Below are positions 16,107 through 26,019 of a DNA stretch of 64,000 nt, in pieces. The stretch spans positions 558,001-622,000 of the forward strand of contig JAFKGD010000001.1 in assembly GCA_017307855.1 (NCBI GenBank). The letters are read 5' to 3'. Position 1 is the first letter of the stretch. Each line of letters starts with the position of its first letter. The translations under genes and the position numbers were made by a program. Below the pieces are notes generated by a model. That model saw only the letters and a program-made list of their open reading frames with translations. It ran no database searches and was not told the origin of the DNA. The stretch is from Burkholderiales bacterium. Lineage in GTDB: Bacteria > Pseudomonadota > Gammaproteobacteria > Burkholderiales > Burkholderiaceae_C.

Positions 16107-16566
16107 GCGAGCCCCAGCGGCGGCCGCGCTCCATGAAATCGCGCACCTTCTGCTGCTGTCCGGGATTCAGGCTGTCGTAGAAGTCGCCCAGCGCGGAGAT
16201 CACCTCGGGGCTGCCGGTGTTGACAGCCGCGGCCTTGGCATTGACGAAGGCCTGCGCGCGGCTGCGGTCGAAGCGTTCGCCGGCCACCAGCGCCTTGATC
16301 TCGTCGCGCGGATCGGTGGCGCCGCGTACGGCCGCGCGCTGCGCTTGCAGCTTGTCGGCCAGTATCTCCAGCCGCGCGCGCTGCGCCGCGTCGAGGTCCA
16401 GCCGGGAGCTGACGCGGTCGATGGCCTTGGCGCGGAACCTGGCCGAGTCCTCGGCCGAGGCGGCCCAGCGCGGGCCGTCGCCGTGGCGCGCGCAGGCCGT
16501 GAGTCCGCCGACGGCGATGGCGGCCCCGGTGAGGCCGATGAGGGAGCGTTGAATCCAGCGTTTCAT
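16099..16566 (-). CDS. Spy/CpxP-like periplasmic protein, probable lipoprotein
   Basis: 155 residues. The N-terminus MKRWIQRSLIGLTGAAIAVGG ends in the lipobox LTAC (Cys25), so it is likely a lipoprotein. The mature part is helical with the LTxxQ-type repeats of Spy/CpxP: DLDAAQRARLEILADKLQAQRAAVRG and SLNPGQQQKVRDFMERGRRW. Such proteins bind misfolded periplasmic proteins and damp Cpx-type sensors. It is first in the chain Spy-like, DUF4260, response regulator, kinase, all on the minus strand. No standard promoter could be confirmed upstream. Confidence 0.8.
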   Translation of the reverse strand: MKRWIQRSLIGLTGAAIAVGGLTACARHGDGPRWAASAEDSARFRAKAIDRVSSRLDLDAAQRARLEILADKLQAQRAAVRGATDPRDEIKALVAGERFDRSRAQAFVNAKAAAVNTGSPEVISALGDFYDSLNPGQQQKVRDFMERGRRWGSRG

Positions 16567-16704
16567 GACGGTGTGTCCTTTCGAAGACTGTCCATGTGGA
16601 ACATGGCCGTCATGGTGCCGGCGCGCTGCCGGGCGGTCGTCTCGCTGCCGTCTCGGTTTGTTTCGTTGTTTTTCAACCGCCGGGCCAGCCGGCGGTAGCG
16701 GCGT

Positions 16705-17709
16705 TCAGGCGAAGTTCTCGGTGTCGACCTCGCCCGTGGCCTGGGGCGCGTAGCGGTTGCCCACCACGGTCTGCTGGTTGATCAGGTCGCCAGCGCGGCG
16801 GATGACGGCGTCCGGCAGATCGAGATCGGCCGCGCCCAGGTCTTCGTGCAGATGCTCGAGCGAAGTGGTGCCGGGAATCGGCACCACGTGCTCGCCCTGA
16901 CGCAGCAGCCAGGCCAGTGCGAGCTGGGCCGGCGTGCATCCGGCTTCGCGCGCCAGATCGGCGAACGGCGCCATCAGGCGCAGGTTCTGTGCATAGGTGT
17001 CGGGCGCGAAACGCGGCATCGGTCGGCGGATGTCCTTGGCGTCCAGCGTGGTCACGTCGGTGAGGCGGCCCGTGAGGAAGGCGCGCGCCAGCGGACTGAA
17101 GGCGACGAAGGCCGCCCCCAGTTCGCGGCAGGCGTCCAGCACGGCGATCTCGGGGTTGCGTGTCCAGAGCGAGTACTCGGTCTGCACGGCCGTGATCGGA
17201 TGCACCGCATGCGCGCGCCGCAGCGTGGCGGCCGACACTTCCGACAGGCCCAGCGTCTGCACCTTGCCGGCGCGCACCAGGTCGCTCATGGCACCCACGC
17301 TGTCCTCGATGGGCACGTTCTTGTCCCAGCGGTGCAGGTAGTACAGGTCGATCACGTCGGTCTTCAGGCGGCGCAGGCTGTCCTCGCAGTTCCTGCGCAG
17401 GGTTTCGGGCCGGCCGTCGATCACTCGGCTCATCACGCCGTCCTCGCCGCGGACGCCGCCCATGCCGCCTTTGCTGGCCAGCGTGAACTTGCGGCGGTGC
17501 GGCGCCATCACGCGGCCGACCAGTTCCTCGTTGGCGCCGAAGCCATAGAGCGCCGCCGTGTCGAACAGCGTCACGCCCGCGTCGAGCGCCGCCAGCAGCA
17601 CGCGCTCGCCCTGCTCGGGCGAAGGCGGCACGCCATAGGCGTGCGAGAGATTCATGCAACCCAGCCCGATGGCCGAGACTTTGAAGGGTCCGAGGGTACG
17701 TGTATGCAT
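16705..17709 (-). CDS. Aldo/keto reductase
   Basis: 334 residues, (beta/alpha)8 AKR. The N-terminal signature GLGCMNLSHAYGVP is followed by the catalytic set: Asp and Tyr in TLFDTAALYGFGANEE, Lys in FTLASKGG and His in DLYYLHRWDK. NADPH-binding segments TEYSLWTRNPE, PIPGTTSLEHLHEDL and LAWLLRQGEHVVPIP are present. It reads in the same direction as the MarR/GIY-YIG group and starts 9 bp past that group's last stop, so it may be the operon's last gene. The substrate is unknown. Confidence 0.92.
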   Translation of the reverse strand: MHTRTLGPFKVSAIGLGCMNLSHAYGVPPSPEQGERVLLAALDAGVTLFDTAALYGFGANEELVGRVMAPHRRKFTLASKGGMGGVRGEDGVMSRVIDGRPETLRRNCEDSLRRLKTDVIDLYYLHRWDKNVPIEDSVGAMSDLVRAGKVQTLGLSEVSAATLRRAHAVHPITAVQTEYSLWTRNPEIAVLDACRELGAAFVAFSPLARAFLTGRLTDVTTLDAKDIRRPMPRFAPDTYAQNLRLMAPFADLAREAGCTPAQLALAWLLRQGEHVVPIPGTTSLEHLHEDLGAADLDLPDAVIRRAGDLINQQTVVGNRYAPQATGEVDTENFA

Positions 17710-17718
17710 GCCCCGAGC

Positions 17719-18216
17719 TTAACGGCTGGAGAAGGCAGACTGTGGCGCACGGATTCGCCGCGCCGCGAGCGTCTGCCAGGCCGGCGTGCCGTAACCGGCC
17801 ACCAGGTCACGTCCCAACGCGGCCCACGCCGGATCGTCCGGATCGACCCCGAGTTCGCGCACGAAGTGATCCTGCACGATGAAGCACTGCCGCCGGTACG
17901 GCAGCAGGTAACCCGAGATGTCGGCGCGCAGCACGGCCACGGCTTCGTCATGCCGTGCGAACCAATGGTTGAGCAGGATGCCGGTGCGCGGCGCATGCCA
18001 GAAGTCGCCCCAGTCCTCGCCCGCCACGGCCAGTCCGCCGAGCACTCGCCGGGCGTGTTCCCAATGCATGAACCCGACGGCGCGCGCGGCATCGTGCAGT
18101 GCGTCGGCCAGCCGCAGGCTGCCGGCCGTGTCCTCGCGGCGCGCGCGGTTCAGGCGCACGCGCGCGCGGATTCGTAACTCGTCGAGCGCGGCGCTGGAGG
18201 CGCGGTCCGGCGTCAT
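17719..18216 (-). CDS. Hypothetical protein of unknown family
   Basis: 165 residues, Arg/Ala-rich, no signal or membrane segment. It is mostly helical in appearance, with the aromatic-rich centre VGFMHWEHARRVLGGLAVAGEDWGDFWHAPRTGILLNHWFARHDEA and a segment YLLPYRRQCFIVQDHFVRELG. No motif was recognised. ATG overlaps the MarR stop (ATGA), and the aldo/keto reductase starts 9 bp after its stop, so it belongs to a tightly packed operon. Conserved coupling with a MarR regulator and GIY-YIG protein is the main clue. Confidence 0.6.
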   Translation of the reverse strand: MTPDRASSAALDELRIRARVRLNRARREDTAGSLRLADALHDAARAVGFMHWEHARRVLGGLAVAGEDWGDFWHAPRTGILLNHWFARHDEAVAVLRADISGYLLPYRRQCFIVQDHFVRELGVDPDDPAWAALGRDLVAGYGTPAWQTLAARRIRAPQSAFSSR

Positions 18217-18641
18217 CGCGGCATCAGGGCCGGGCTGGCGGCCAGTGGGTCGATCACGGCCAGGACGGCATCACGGGCACCGGGGCCGATGCCGGCCAGC
18301 GCCTCGGCGCAGATGGCATCGGCCGTGACGCGGGCCTCGTTGACCGCCGCGCGTCCGGCCGCTCGCAGCACGACGGCGCCCTGCTCCCGTGCGATATGGC
18401 CGGTCTTCTCCAGCGGCAGCAACCGGCGCACGACGGCCGATGGCACGACACCCAGTGGCGCCCCCAGGGCCGCCACCGGCAGGCGCTGCCCCTGGGCGCG
18501 CGCCAACGCATCGAGCACGATGAAGTCGGCATGCCCCATGCCGTGCAGGGTGCCCAGCGCGTCATCGAGCATGCGTTGCAGGCTGGCGTGCGCGCGGCTC
18601 AAGCGCAGGCAGAAATCGAGCGCGGGGGTTGCCGGGGTCAT
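18213..18641 (-). CDS. MarR-like winged-helix regulator
   Basis: 142 residues. Helices before the wing are LDFCLRLSRAHASLQRMLDDALGTLHGMGHADFIVLDALAR. The helix-turn-helix follows (RLPVAALGAPLGVVPSAVVRRLLPLEKTGHI), then a wing with REQGAVVLRAAGRAAV and a C-terminal dimer helix. The pattern fits MarR family repressors. ATG 18641 overlaps the GIY-YIG stop (ATGA) and its own stop overlaps the next start. It likely regulates its own operon; the ligand is unknown. Confidence 0.75.
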   Translation of the reverse strand: MTPATPALDFCLRLSRAHASLQRMLDDALGTLHGMGHADFIVLDALARAQGQRLPVAALGAPLGVVPSAVVRRLLPLEKTGHIAREQGAVVLRAAGRAAVNEARVTADAICAEALAGIGPGARDAVLAVIDPLAASPALMPR

Positions 18642-19009
18642 GCCGACAGCTCCTGCCGCCACAACGCGAGCAGCGCAGCCAGTTCGTCGCGGTAGTCGGC
18701 ATCGGGTGCTTCCTCGCGACGCTTGAGCACGTCGATCACTTCGAACGAAAACGCCGCCTCGCCGTGCGTCCGCCATGCCGCCTGCAGCGGCCGGTCGGGG
18801 TGGCCACCCATCTTCAGCTGGAAGCGGTCGCGGTTGATCGCGCCGCGCACGTTGAGGCTGGCATTCACGAACACCTGCGGCGCAGCCGCGCAGCGGATGG
18901 CGTAGATGCCCATGGGCGGAGGGTTGTCCTTGTACTCGCGCACCAGCGCGCGCTGGCGGGCGCGCCGCTGCACGGGGGCGCCGAGGAAGGAAGCAGGAGA
19001 CGAAGCCAT
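18638..19009 (-). CDS. GIY-YIG-like small protein, degenerate second motif
   Basis: 123 residues. PPMGIYAIRCAAAPQVFVNASLNVRGAINRDRFQLKMGGHP has the GIY half of a GIY-YIG nuclease fold, but the YIG half reads FVN; the Arg and Asn that follow are kept. The C-terminal EVIDVLKRREEAPDADYRDEL is charged and helical. ATG 19009 follows AAGGA on the minus strand at good spacing; an ATG seven codons earlier (19030) is the alternative. It is the first gene of the MarR operon. Nuclease activity is doubtful because the second motif is altered. Confidence 0.7.
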   Translation of the reverse strand: MASSPASFLGAPVQRRARQRALVREYKDNPPPMGIYAIRCAAAPQVFVNASLNVRGAINRDRFQLKMGGHPDRPLQAAWRTHGEAAFSFEVIDVLKRREEAPDADYRDELAALLALWRQELSA

Positions 19010-19218
19010 GACAGGTTCCTTGTGTTGCATCGTGGATGGCCCATCCCGCGCGGGGGCCGACGAAGCAAGCTGGAGCTGCCTGGACTGACAAAAGAAAACC
19101 AGCAGGACGCTGGTCAGGGGTGAGAGCCTCTTGAGCGGGCGGGCGCCCCCCGGCACCCGTCCGGCGATTGTAGCGGCGCGCAGGACGCCGCGCCGCTCTC
19201 ATCACGTCACATGCCTGC

Positions 19219-20172
19219 TCAGCCGGCGTTCAGCTGCTGCTCCAGATCGTGCAGCGTCTGATAGCACGGCAGCACCTTGGCCACGCTGGCGTTGGGCTCG
19301 CGGCCTTCCTTGATCGCGGCGAAGAACTCGCGGTCCTGCAGCTCGATGCCGTTCATCGACACGTCGACCTTGCTCACGTCGATCTTCTCTTCCTTGCCAT
19401 TGAACAGGTCGTCGTAGCGGGCGATGTAGGTGCCGGTATCGCCGATGTAGCGGAAGAAGGTGCCCAGCGGGCCATCGTTGTTGAAGGACAGCGACAGCGT
19501 GCAGATGGCGCCATTGGCGGCCTTGAGCTGGATGCTCATGTCCATGGCGATGCCCAGTTCCTTGTGGATCGGGCCCTGCACGGCGTTGGCCTTCACGACG
19601 GGGCTGCCCGCCTGGTAGGCGAACAGGTCCACCGTGTGCGCAGCGTGGTGCCACAGCAGGTGGTCGGTCCAGCTGCGCGCCTGTCCCAGCGCGTTCATGT
19701 TGGTGCGGCGGAAGAAATAGGTCTGCACGTCCATCTGCTGGATGTTGAACTCGCCGGCCTCGATCTTCCTGTGCACCCACTGGTGGCTGGGGTTGAAGCG
19801 CCGGGTATGGCCGCACATGGCGACCAGACCGGTCTGCTTCTGCATGTCGACCACGGCCTGCGCGTCCTTGAGGCTGTCGGCCATCGGGATCTCCACCTGC
19901 ACGTGCTTGCCGGCCTTCATGGCGGCGATGGCCTGCGCGGCGTGCATCTGCGTGGGCGTGCACAGGATGACCGCGTCCACCTCGGGCAGCGCCAGGCTGT
20001 CGGCCAGGTCGGTGGTCACGTGGCCGATGCCGTACTTGGCGGCCACTTCCTTCGTCTTGTCGAGCTCGCGGCCCACGACCGAGACGACTTCCACGCCGTC
20101 GATGTTCTTGATGCCGTCCAGATGCTTGATGCCGAAGGCGCCGGCACCGGCGAGTGCTACTTTGATGGTCAT
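19219..20172 (-). CDS. pmdC: 4-carboxy-2-hydroxymuconate-6-semialdehyde dehydrogenase (LigC/PmdC)
   Basis: 317 residues, Gfo/Idh/MocA fold. The N-terminal Rossmann motif is VALAGAGAFGIKHLDGI. The family's usual EKP reads EIP (VQVEIPMADS), as expected for LigC/PmdC, and the substrate side shows GHTRRFNPSHQWVHRKI and SWTDHLLWHHAAHTVDL. The enzyme oxidises the protocatechuate 4,5-cleavage product (as hemiacetal) to 2-pyrone-4,6-dicarboxylate with NADP+. It is the last gene of the pmd operon, 96 bp after pmdB with repeat copy B in the gap. Confidence 0.93.
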   Translation of the reverse strand: MTIKVALAGAGAFGIKHLDGIKNIDGVEVVSVVGRELDKTKEVAAKYGIGHVTTDLADSLALPEVDAVILCTPTQMHAAQAIAAMKAGKHVQVEIPMADSLKDAQAVVDMQKQTGLVAMCGHTRRFNPSHQWVHRKIEAGEFNIQQMDVQTYFFRRTNMNALGQARSWTDHLLWHHAAHTVDLFAYQAGSPVVKANAVQGPIHKELGIAMDMSIQLKAANGAICTLSLSFNNDGPLGTFFRYIGDTGTYIARYDDLFNGKEEKIDVSKVDVSMNGIELQDREFFAAIKEGREPNASVAKVLPCYQTLHDLEQQLNAG

Positions 20173-20198
20173 GTGAATCCTTGTCTTTGTGGGGGACG

Positions 20199-20268
20199 CC
20201 GCGGAACCGGCTTTGCCGGGCCGCTGGCGGCGCCCCCTGGAGGGAGGCGCCGCAGGCGCTTCGGGGGG

Positions 20269-20269
<1 letters not shown>
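20199..20269 (-). repeat. Dispersed extragenic palindromic element, copy B (between pmdB and pmdC)
   Basis: Read on the minus strand it follows the pmdB stop with CCCCCCGAAGCGCCTG, then a GGCGCC hairpin and AAAGCCGGTTCCGCGG. It is nearly the same as copy A at 3532-3602 and shares the GGAACCGGCTTTGCCGGG core with copy C. It lies inside an operon, so it may modulate pmdC expression or transcript stability. Confidence 0.75.
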
Positions 20270-21580
<1,311 letters not shown>

Positions 21581-21590
21581 CGCTCGCTCC

Positions 21591-22541
21591 TTACTTCACT
21601 TCCTCGGGCCAATAGAGGCGCATGGGGTTGTCCACGAGCAGCTTCTGCTGCAACTCGGGCGTGGTGGCGATGCGCGGGATGAAGTCCACCAGCAGGCCGT
21701 CGTCGGGCATGTGCTTCTTGAGGTTGGGGTGCGGCCAGTCGGTGCCCCAGATCACGCGGTCGGGAAAGGTGTCGACGACGCGCTTCGCGAACGGCACGAC
21801 GTCCTTGTACGGATCCTGCTGGCCCGGCAGCGCGGCCGTACCGTCCTTCGACAGCCGCTCGGGGCAGGTCACCTTGCACCACACGTTGCTGTGCTCGCGC
21901 ATGAACTTCACGAACAGCTCGAACTCGGGGCCGTCGACCGGCTGCGACACGTCGGGCGTGCCCATGTGATCGACCACCACGGTGGTCGGCAGCGCGGTGA
22001 AGAAGTCCCACAGCTCGGGCAGGTCGCGCGCCTCGAAGTAGATGACGACCTGCCAGCCCAGCTTCGCGATACGGCCCGCGATCTCCAGCAGCTCTTCCTT
22101 GGGCGTGAAGTCGACCAGGCGCTTGACGAAGTTGAAGCGCACGCCGCGCACGCCAGCATCGTGCAGGCGCTGCAGTTCGGCGTCGCTCACGTCGCGCTTG
22201 ACGGTGGCGATGCCACGGGCCTTGCCACCCGACGAGAGGCAGGCATCCACCATCGCGCTGTTGTCGGCGCCATGGCAGGTGGCCTGCACCACCACGTTGC
22301 GCGAGAAACCCAGGTGGTCGCGCAGCGCATAGAGCTGCTCCTTGCTCGCGTCGCAGGGCGTGTACTTGCGCTCGGGCGCGTACGGGAACTGCGCGCCGGG
22401 GCCGAACACGTGGCAGTGCGCATCCACCGCGCCTGCGGGGAGTTTGAAGGTGGGCTTGCTCGGGCCGGTGTACCAGTCGAGCCAGCCGGAGGTCTTCTCG
22501 AAGCCGCCGCTGGTGGGTTTGTCGTGGGTCTGCTGCGTCAT
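21591..22541 (-). CDS. pmdD: 2-pyrone-4,6-dicarboxylate lactonase (LigI/PmdD)
   Basis: 316 residues, amidohydrolase fold. GAVDAHCHVFGPGAQFPYAPERKYTP and VVQATCHGADNSAMVDAC are LigI/PmdD signatures, followed by VVVDHMGTPD and the C-terminal RVIWGTDWPHPN with the catalytic Asp. It hydrolyses 2-pyrone-4,6-dicarboxylate to 4-oxalomesaconate without needing a metal in the characterised homologue. ATG 22541 lies 5 bp after the pmdF stop. Its neighbours on both sides are the preceding and following steps of the same pathway. Confidence 0.95.
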   Translation of the reverse strand: MTQQTHDKPTSGGFEKTSGWLDWYTGPSKPTFKLPAGAVDAHCHVFGPGAQFPYAPERKYTPCDASKEQLYALRDHLGFSRNVVVQATCHGADNSAMVDACLSSGGKARGIATVKRDVSDAELQRLHDAGVRGVRFNFVKRLVDFTPKEELLEIAGRIAKLGWQVVIYFEARDLPELWDFFTALPTTVVVDHMGTPDVSQPVDGPEFELFVKFMREHSNVWCKVTCPERLSKDGTAALPGQQDPYKDVVPFAKRVVDTFPDRVIWGTDWPHPNLKKHMPDDGLLVDFIPRIATTPELQQKLLVDNPMRLYWPEEVK

Positions 22542-22546
22542 GGTCT

Positions 22547-23230
22547 TCAGTCGATGTATTTCAGGCCGGCTTTCTCGAGGGGCTCGCGCATCTTGTACAT
22601 GTCCAGGCCCAGCACGCCGGAGGCGAGCTTGGCGCGCTTTTCGCCCTCGTTGGCTTCGCGGGCACGGGCCGCGTCCAGCGTCTTCTGCGCCAGTGCAGCC
22701 GGCACGCAGACCACGCCGTCGTCGTCGGCCACGATCACGTCGCCGGGATTGACGATCATGCCGGCACACACCACGGGGATGTTGACCGAGCCCAGCGTGG
22801 CCTTGATGGTGCCCTTGCTGCTGATGCCCTTGGACCAGACCGGGAAGTTCATCTCGGTCAGCGTCTTCACGTCGCGCACGCCGGCGTCGATGACCAGGGC
22901 GCGCGCGCCACGGGCCTGAAAGCTGGTGGCCAGCAGGTCGCCGAAGAAGCCGTCGCAGTTGTCGGCCGTGATGGCGGCGACGACGATGTCGCCGGGCTGG
23001 ATCTGCTCGGCCACGACGTGCATCATCCAGTTGTCGCCGGGATGCAGCAGCACAGTGACGGCCGTGCCCGACACCTGCGCGCCCGCGTAGATGGGGCGCA
23101 TGTAGGGCTTCATGAGGCCGACACGGCCCATGGCTTCGTGGACGGTGGCCGAGCCCAGCGCGGCCAGGCCGTCGGCCGCAGCGCGATCGGCGCGCTTGAT
23201 GTTGCGGTAAACGACTCCGAGTTCGTACAT
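22547..23230 (-). CDS. pmdF: 4-carboxy-4-hydroxy-2-oxoadipate aldolase / oxaloacetate decarboxylase (LigK/PmdF)
   Basis: 227 residues, RraA-like fold. Signatures are [74 protein letters not shown] and a metal-binding Asp in the [13 protein letters not shown] loop. It splits 4-carboxy-4-hydroxy-2-oxoadipate to pyruvate and oxaloacetate, the last step of the pathway. ATG 23230 begins [13 protein letters not shown]. It lies 26 bp after pmdE and 5 bp before pmdD. Confidence 0.95.
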   Translation of the reverse strand: MYELGVVYRNIKRADRAAADGLAALGSATVHEAMGRVGLMKPYMRPIYAGAQVSGTAVTVLLHPGDNWMMHVVAEQIQPGDIVVAAITADNCDGFFGDLLATSFQARGARALVIDAGVRDVKTLTEMNFPVWSKGISSKGTIKATLGSVNIPVVCAGMIVNPGDVIVADDDGVVCVPAALAQKTLDAARAREANEGEKRAKLASGVLGLDMYKMREPLEKAGLKYID

Positions 23231-23256
23231 GTCTTGTTCCTTGAAATTGGGATGGC

Positions 23257-24303
23257 TCAACGGCCTTGCTGCTTCAGGCGGGCGTCCAGGCGCGAGAACA
23301 CGCGGCGCGCGTTGCCTTCGAACACCTGGTAGCGCTGCTCGTCGCTGAGGTTGGGCGTGGCCAGCACGTAGCGCTTGGTGTCGTCGTAGTAGTTGCCGGT
23401 CTCGGGGTCGATGCCGCGCACGGCGCCGATCATCTCGCTGGCGAACAGCACGTTCTTCACCGGGATCACCTTGGTCAGCAGGTCGATGCCCGGCTGGTGG
23501 TACACGCAGGTGTCGAAGAACACGTTGTTCAGCAGGTGGTCGGCCAGCAGCGGCTTCTTGAGCTCCTGCGCCAGACCGCGGTAGCGGCCCCAGTGGTAAG
23601 GCGCGGCGCCGCCGCCGTGCGGGATGATGAACTTCAGCGTGGGGAAGTCCTTGAACAGGTCGCCCTGGATCAGCTGCATCACGGCCGTGGTGTCGGCGTT
23701 GATGTAGTGCGCACCGGTGGTGTGGAAGCACGCGTTGCAGCTCGTGCTCACGTGGATCATGGCCGGGATGTCGTACTCGGCCATCTTCTCGTAGATGGGA
23801 TACCAGTGGCGGTCGGTCAGCGGCGGGCTGGTCCAGTGGCCACCCGACGGATCGGGGTTGAGGTTGATGCCGACGTTGCCGTATTCCTTGACGCACTTCT
23901 CCAGCTCGGGGATGCAAGTGGCGGGATCGACGCCGGGCGACTGCGGCAGCATCGCGGCGGGCACGAAGTTGTCGGGGAACAGCTGGCTCACGCGGTAGCA
24001 CAGCTCGTTGCAGATCGCGGCCCAGGTGCTGGAGACATTGAAGTCGCCGATGTGGTGGGCCATGAAGCTCGCGCGCGGGCTGAAGATGGTGATGTCGGAG
24101 CCGCGCTCCTTCATCTTGGCCAGCTGGTTGGTCTCGATGGTCTCGCGCAGCTCGTCGTCGCTGATCTTCAGGTCGGACGCCTTTGGCATGACCGAGGGGT
24201 CCTTGATGCCGGCAATCTGCTGGTTGCGCCAGTTCTCCAGCGACTTGGGCGCGGTGGTGTAGTGCCCATGGATATCGATGATCAGGGGCGTGGCTTGGCT
24301 CAT
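23257..24303 (-). CDS. pmdE: 4-oxalomesaconate hydratase (LigJ/PmdE)
   Basis: 348 residues, metal-dependent amidohydrolase-2 fold. [19 protein letters not shown] gives the H-x-H metal motif. [58 protein letters not shown] and [19 protein letters not shown] follow the LigJ/PmdE pattern. It hydrates 4-oxalomesaconate to 4-carboxy-4-hydroxy-2-oxoadipate. ATG 24303 starts [13 protein letters not shown]; the longer upstream frame enters the promoter. It is the first gene of the pmd operon and divergent from a LysR gene. Confidence 0.94.
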   Translation of the reverse strand: MSQATPLIIDIHGHYTTAPKSLENWRNQQIAGIKDPSVMPKASDLKISDDELRETIETNQLAKMKERGSDITIFSPRASFMAHHIGDFNVSSTWAAICNELCYRVSQLFPDNFVPAAMLPQSPGVDPATCIPELEKCVKEYGNVGINLNPDPSGGHWTSPPLTDRHWYPIYEKMAEYDIPAMIHVSTSCNACFHTTGAHYINADTTAVMQLIQGDLFKDFPTLKFIIPHGGGAAPYHWGRYRGLAQELKKPLLADHLLNNVFFDTCVYHQPGIDLLTKVIPVKNVLFASEMIGAVRGIDPETGNYYDDTKRYVLATPNLSDEQRYQVFEGNARRVFSRLDARLKQQGR

Positions 24304-24427
24304 GTCGTTCCTCGGGGAGCCCGGGTCGGGCGCGTTCGGTGGGGGTGAAAGGAAGGCGCGCGGGCAGGAGCGACCCACCCGCCGATGCTTCAGCGATTGT
24401 GGCCACTTCACTGGCAGGGGGCCATCC

Positions 24428-24475
24428 CGCGATGACACTAGCAGCTATCGCAGGTCGGCATAATCAGCTGCAAGC
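24428..24475. promoter_or_regulatory. Divergent pmdE / lysR promoter region with interrupted dyad
   Basis: The 193 bp gap between the divergent genes carries an A/T-richer stretch with GCAGCTAT and ATAATCAGCTGC about 15 bp apart (arms GCAGCT/AGCTGC), near ATAAT-N10-TATT. LysR regulators bind such interrupted T-N11-A dyads, so this is the likely operator for the adjacent LysR protein. No exact T-N11-A site was fixed. Confidence 0.35.
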
Positions 24476-24496
24476 TATTCAAATTCAGGCGATCCG

Positions 24497-25456
24497 ATGG
24501 ACCTGCGACAACTCGAGTATTTCGTCCGCGTAGCCGAGCTGGGCAGTTTCACGCGCGCCTCGATCGCGCTGAACATCGCCCAGCCCGCGCTCAGCCGGCA
24601 GGTGCGCCAGCTCGAAGTGGAGCTGCGTCAGAACCTGCTCACGCGCAACGGCCGGGGTGCCACGCTCACCGAGGCGGGCAAGCTGCTGCTGGAACACGGC
24701 CGCGGCATCCTGCACCAGGTGGAGGTGGCGCGCGAGGAGCTGGGCGCCGCGCGCGGGGCGCTGGCCGGACGCGTGTCGATCGGCCTGCCGCCCAGCCTGT
24801 CGCGCCTGATCACCGTACCACTCACGCATGCCTTCCGTGCGCAGCTTCCGCAGGCCCAACTCACGCTCACCGAAGGGTTCTCGCTGCTGATGAACGAGGG
24901 ACTGCGCATGGGCAACCTCGACATGGCCGTGCTCTACAACCCCGATCGCTCGCCGGACGTGGAGATCGAGACACTGCACGAGGAGGAGCTGGTGCTGATC
25001 TCCCCTGCCCTGCCGGCCCCGCAGCCTTCCAGAGCTTCGGGCAGGAGCGCTTCGCGCGTCGACCGCGCAGTACCGGTGGCACTGGCGGACGTGGCGGATC
25101 TGCCGCTCATCCTGCCCAGCCGGCCCAATGCGTTCCGCCTGCTGATCGAGCGCGAGATGACCACAGTCAACCGCATGCCGCGCATCACGCTCGAAGTGGA
25201 CGGACTCAACGCCATCCTCAACCTCGTCAAGGAAGGCCTGGGCCACGCCGTGCTGCCGCGCTACACGCTGTCGAACTTCAGCGACCCGGCTTCGTTCGCC
25301 GTGCGCACGATCGGGTCGCCACCGATCCAGAGCGAGCTCACCCTGGTCTGGTCGGCCCGGCGGCCGCTGACGGAAACCCACCGCAAGGCGCTGGAACTGG
25401 TGCAGCAGGTGGTGGCCGAGGCGCTGCGGCCCTACGGCACGGCGACGCCGACCTGA
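24497..25456 (+). CDS. LysR-family regulator of the pmd operon
   Basis: 319 residues. The N-terminal helix-turn-helix is MDLRQLEYFVRVAELGSFTRASIALNIAQPALSRQVRQLEVEL, followed by the periplasmic-binding-like sensor (ALAGRVSIGLPPSLSRLITVPLTHAF). An unusual Ser/Arg-rich insert near residues 175-192 (PSRASGRSASRVDRAVP) interrupts the effector domain. It is divergent from pmdE and is therefore probably the pathway activator (PmdR/LigR-like), responding to protocatechuate or a cleavage product. That role rests on position, not on a diagnostic residue. Confidence 0.88.
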   Translation: MDLRQLEYFVRVAELGSFTRASIALNIAQPALSRQVRQLEVELRQNLLTRNGRGATLTEAGKLLLEHGRGILHQVEVAREELGAARGALAGRVSIGLPPSLSRLITVPLTHAFRAQLPQAQLTLTEGFSLLMNEGLRMGNLDMAVLYNPDRSPDVEIETLHEEELVLISPALPAPQPSRASGRSASRVDRAVPVALADVADLPLILPSRPNAFRLLIEREMTTVNRMPRITLEVDGLNAILNLVKEGLGHAVLPRYTLSNFSDPASFAVRTIGSPPIQSELTLVWSARRPLTETHRKALELVQQVVAEALRPYGTATPT

Positions 25457-25466
25457 GACCGCCGCT

Positions 25467-25982
25467 TCAGCCGCACGCCCGGCTGCAATGCAGCCCCACG
25501 GCCGTGAAGCCTTCGCGTTGCCAGAAAGCCTGAGCGGCTTCATTGGCGCGCGCCACGTCGAGGATCATGCGTTCGCAGCGCTGCTGCCGGGCCAGCCGCG
25601 CCAGATAGGCCAGCAATTCGCCCCCCAGACCAAGCCGGCGCTGCGTCTCGATCACCACGAAGTGATCGACGTAGAGGTAGCGGCCGTGGCACAGGCGCGT
25701 CTCGACCGACCAGCCGGCCACCCCCAGCAGGCGGCCGGAGGCCGACGCGAACATTCCCACGCCCTGCCAGCCGCCCTGGCGCACCGCGTCCAGCCGGGAC
25801 GAGAGGATGGCGGCGTCGATGCCGTACCAGTCGTGCAACACGGCCAGCAGGCCCAGGTGATCGGCATCGGTGACGAGGGGTCGGATCACCACCGCAGGAC
25901 GCTGCTGCCCTGCCGCCTGCGCCCCCCGGTGGGCCGATTCGCGCGGCGACACGTCCTGGCCGCTGGGCAGAACAGGCCTCAT
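25467..25982 (-). CDS. GNAT family N-acetyltransferase
   Basis: 171 residues. The acetyl-CoA-binding core is seen as YLYVDHFVVIETQRRLGLGGELLAYLARLARQQRCERMILDVARANEAAQAFWQREGFTAVG, with the R-x-x-G-x-G/A loop and the final F-W-x-x-x-G-F. The first 30 residues (PSGQDVSPRESAHRG) are polar and may be non-native. ATG 25982 overlaps the stop of an upstream remnant frame (ATGA), suggesting it was once coupled to a gene now decayed. The substrate is unknown. Confidence 0.85.
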   Translation of the reverse strand: MRPVLPSGQDVSPRESAHRGAQAAGQQRPAVVIRPLVTDADHLGLLAVLHDWYGIDAAILSSRLDAVRQGGWQGVGMFASASGRLLGVAGWSVETRLCHGRYLYVDHFVVIETQRRLGLGGELLAYLARLARQQRCERMILDVARANEAAQAFWQREGFTAVGLHCSRACG

Positions 25983-26019
25983 GCGCGCTCCGTGCGGGGG
26001 CGAGCCCCTACCAGGTGCC

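Noticed and set aside
19172-19197. GC-rich hairpin after pmdC as a terminator
   Set aside because: A stem is present but no T-run follows on the minus strand, so it was not called.
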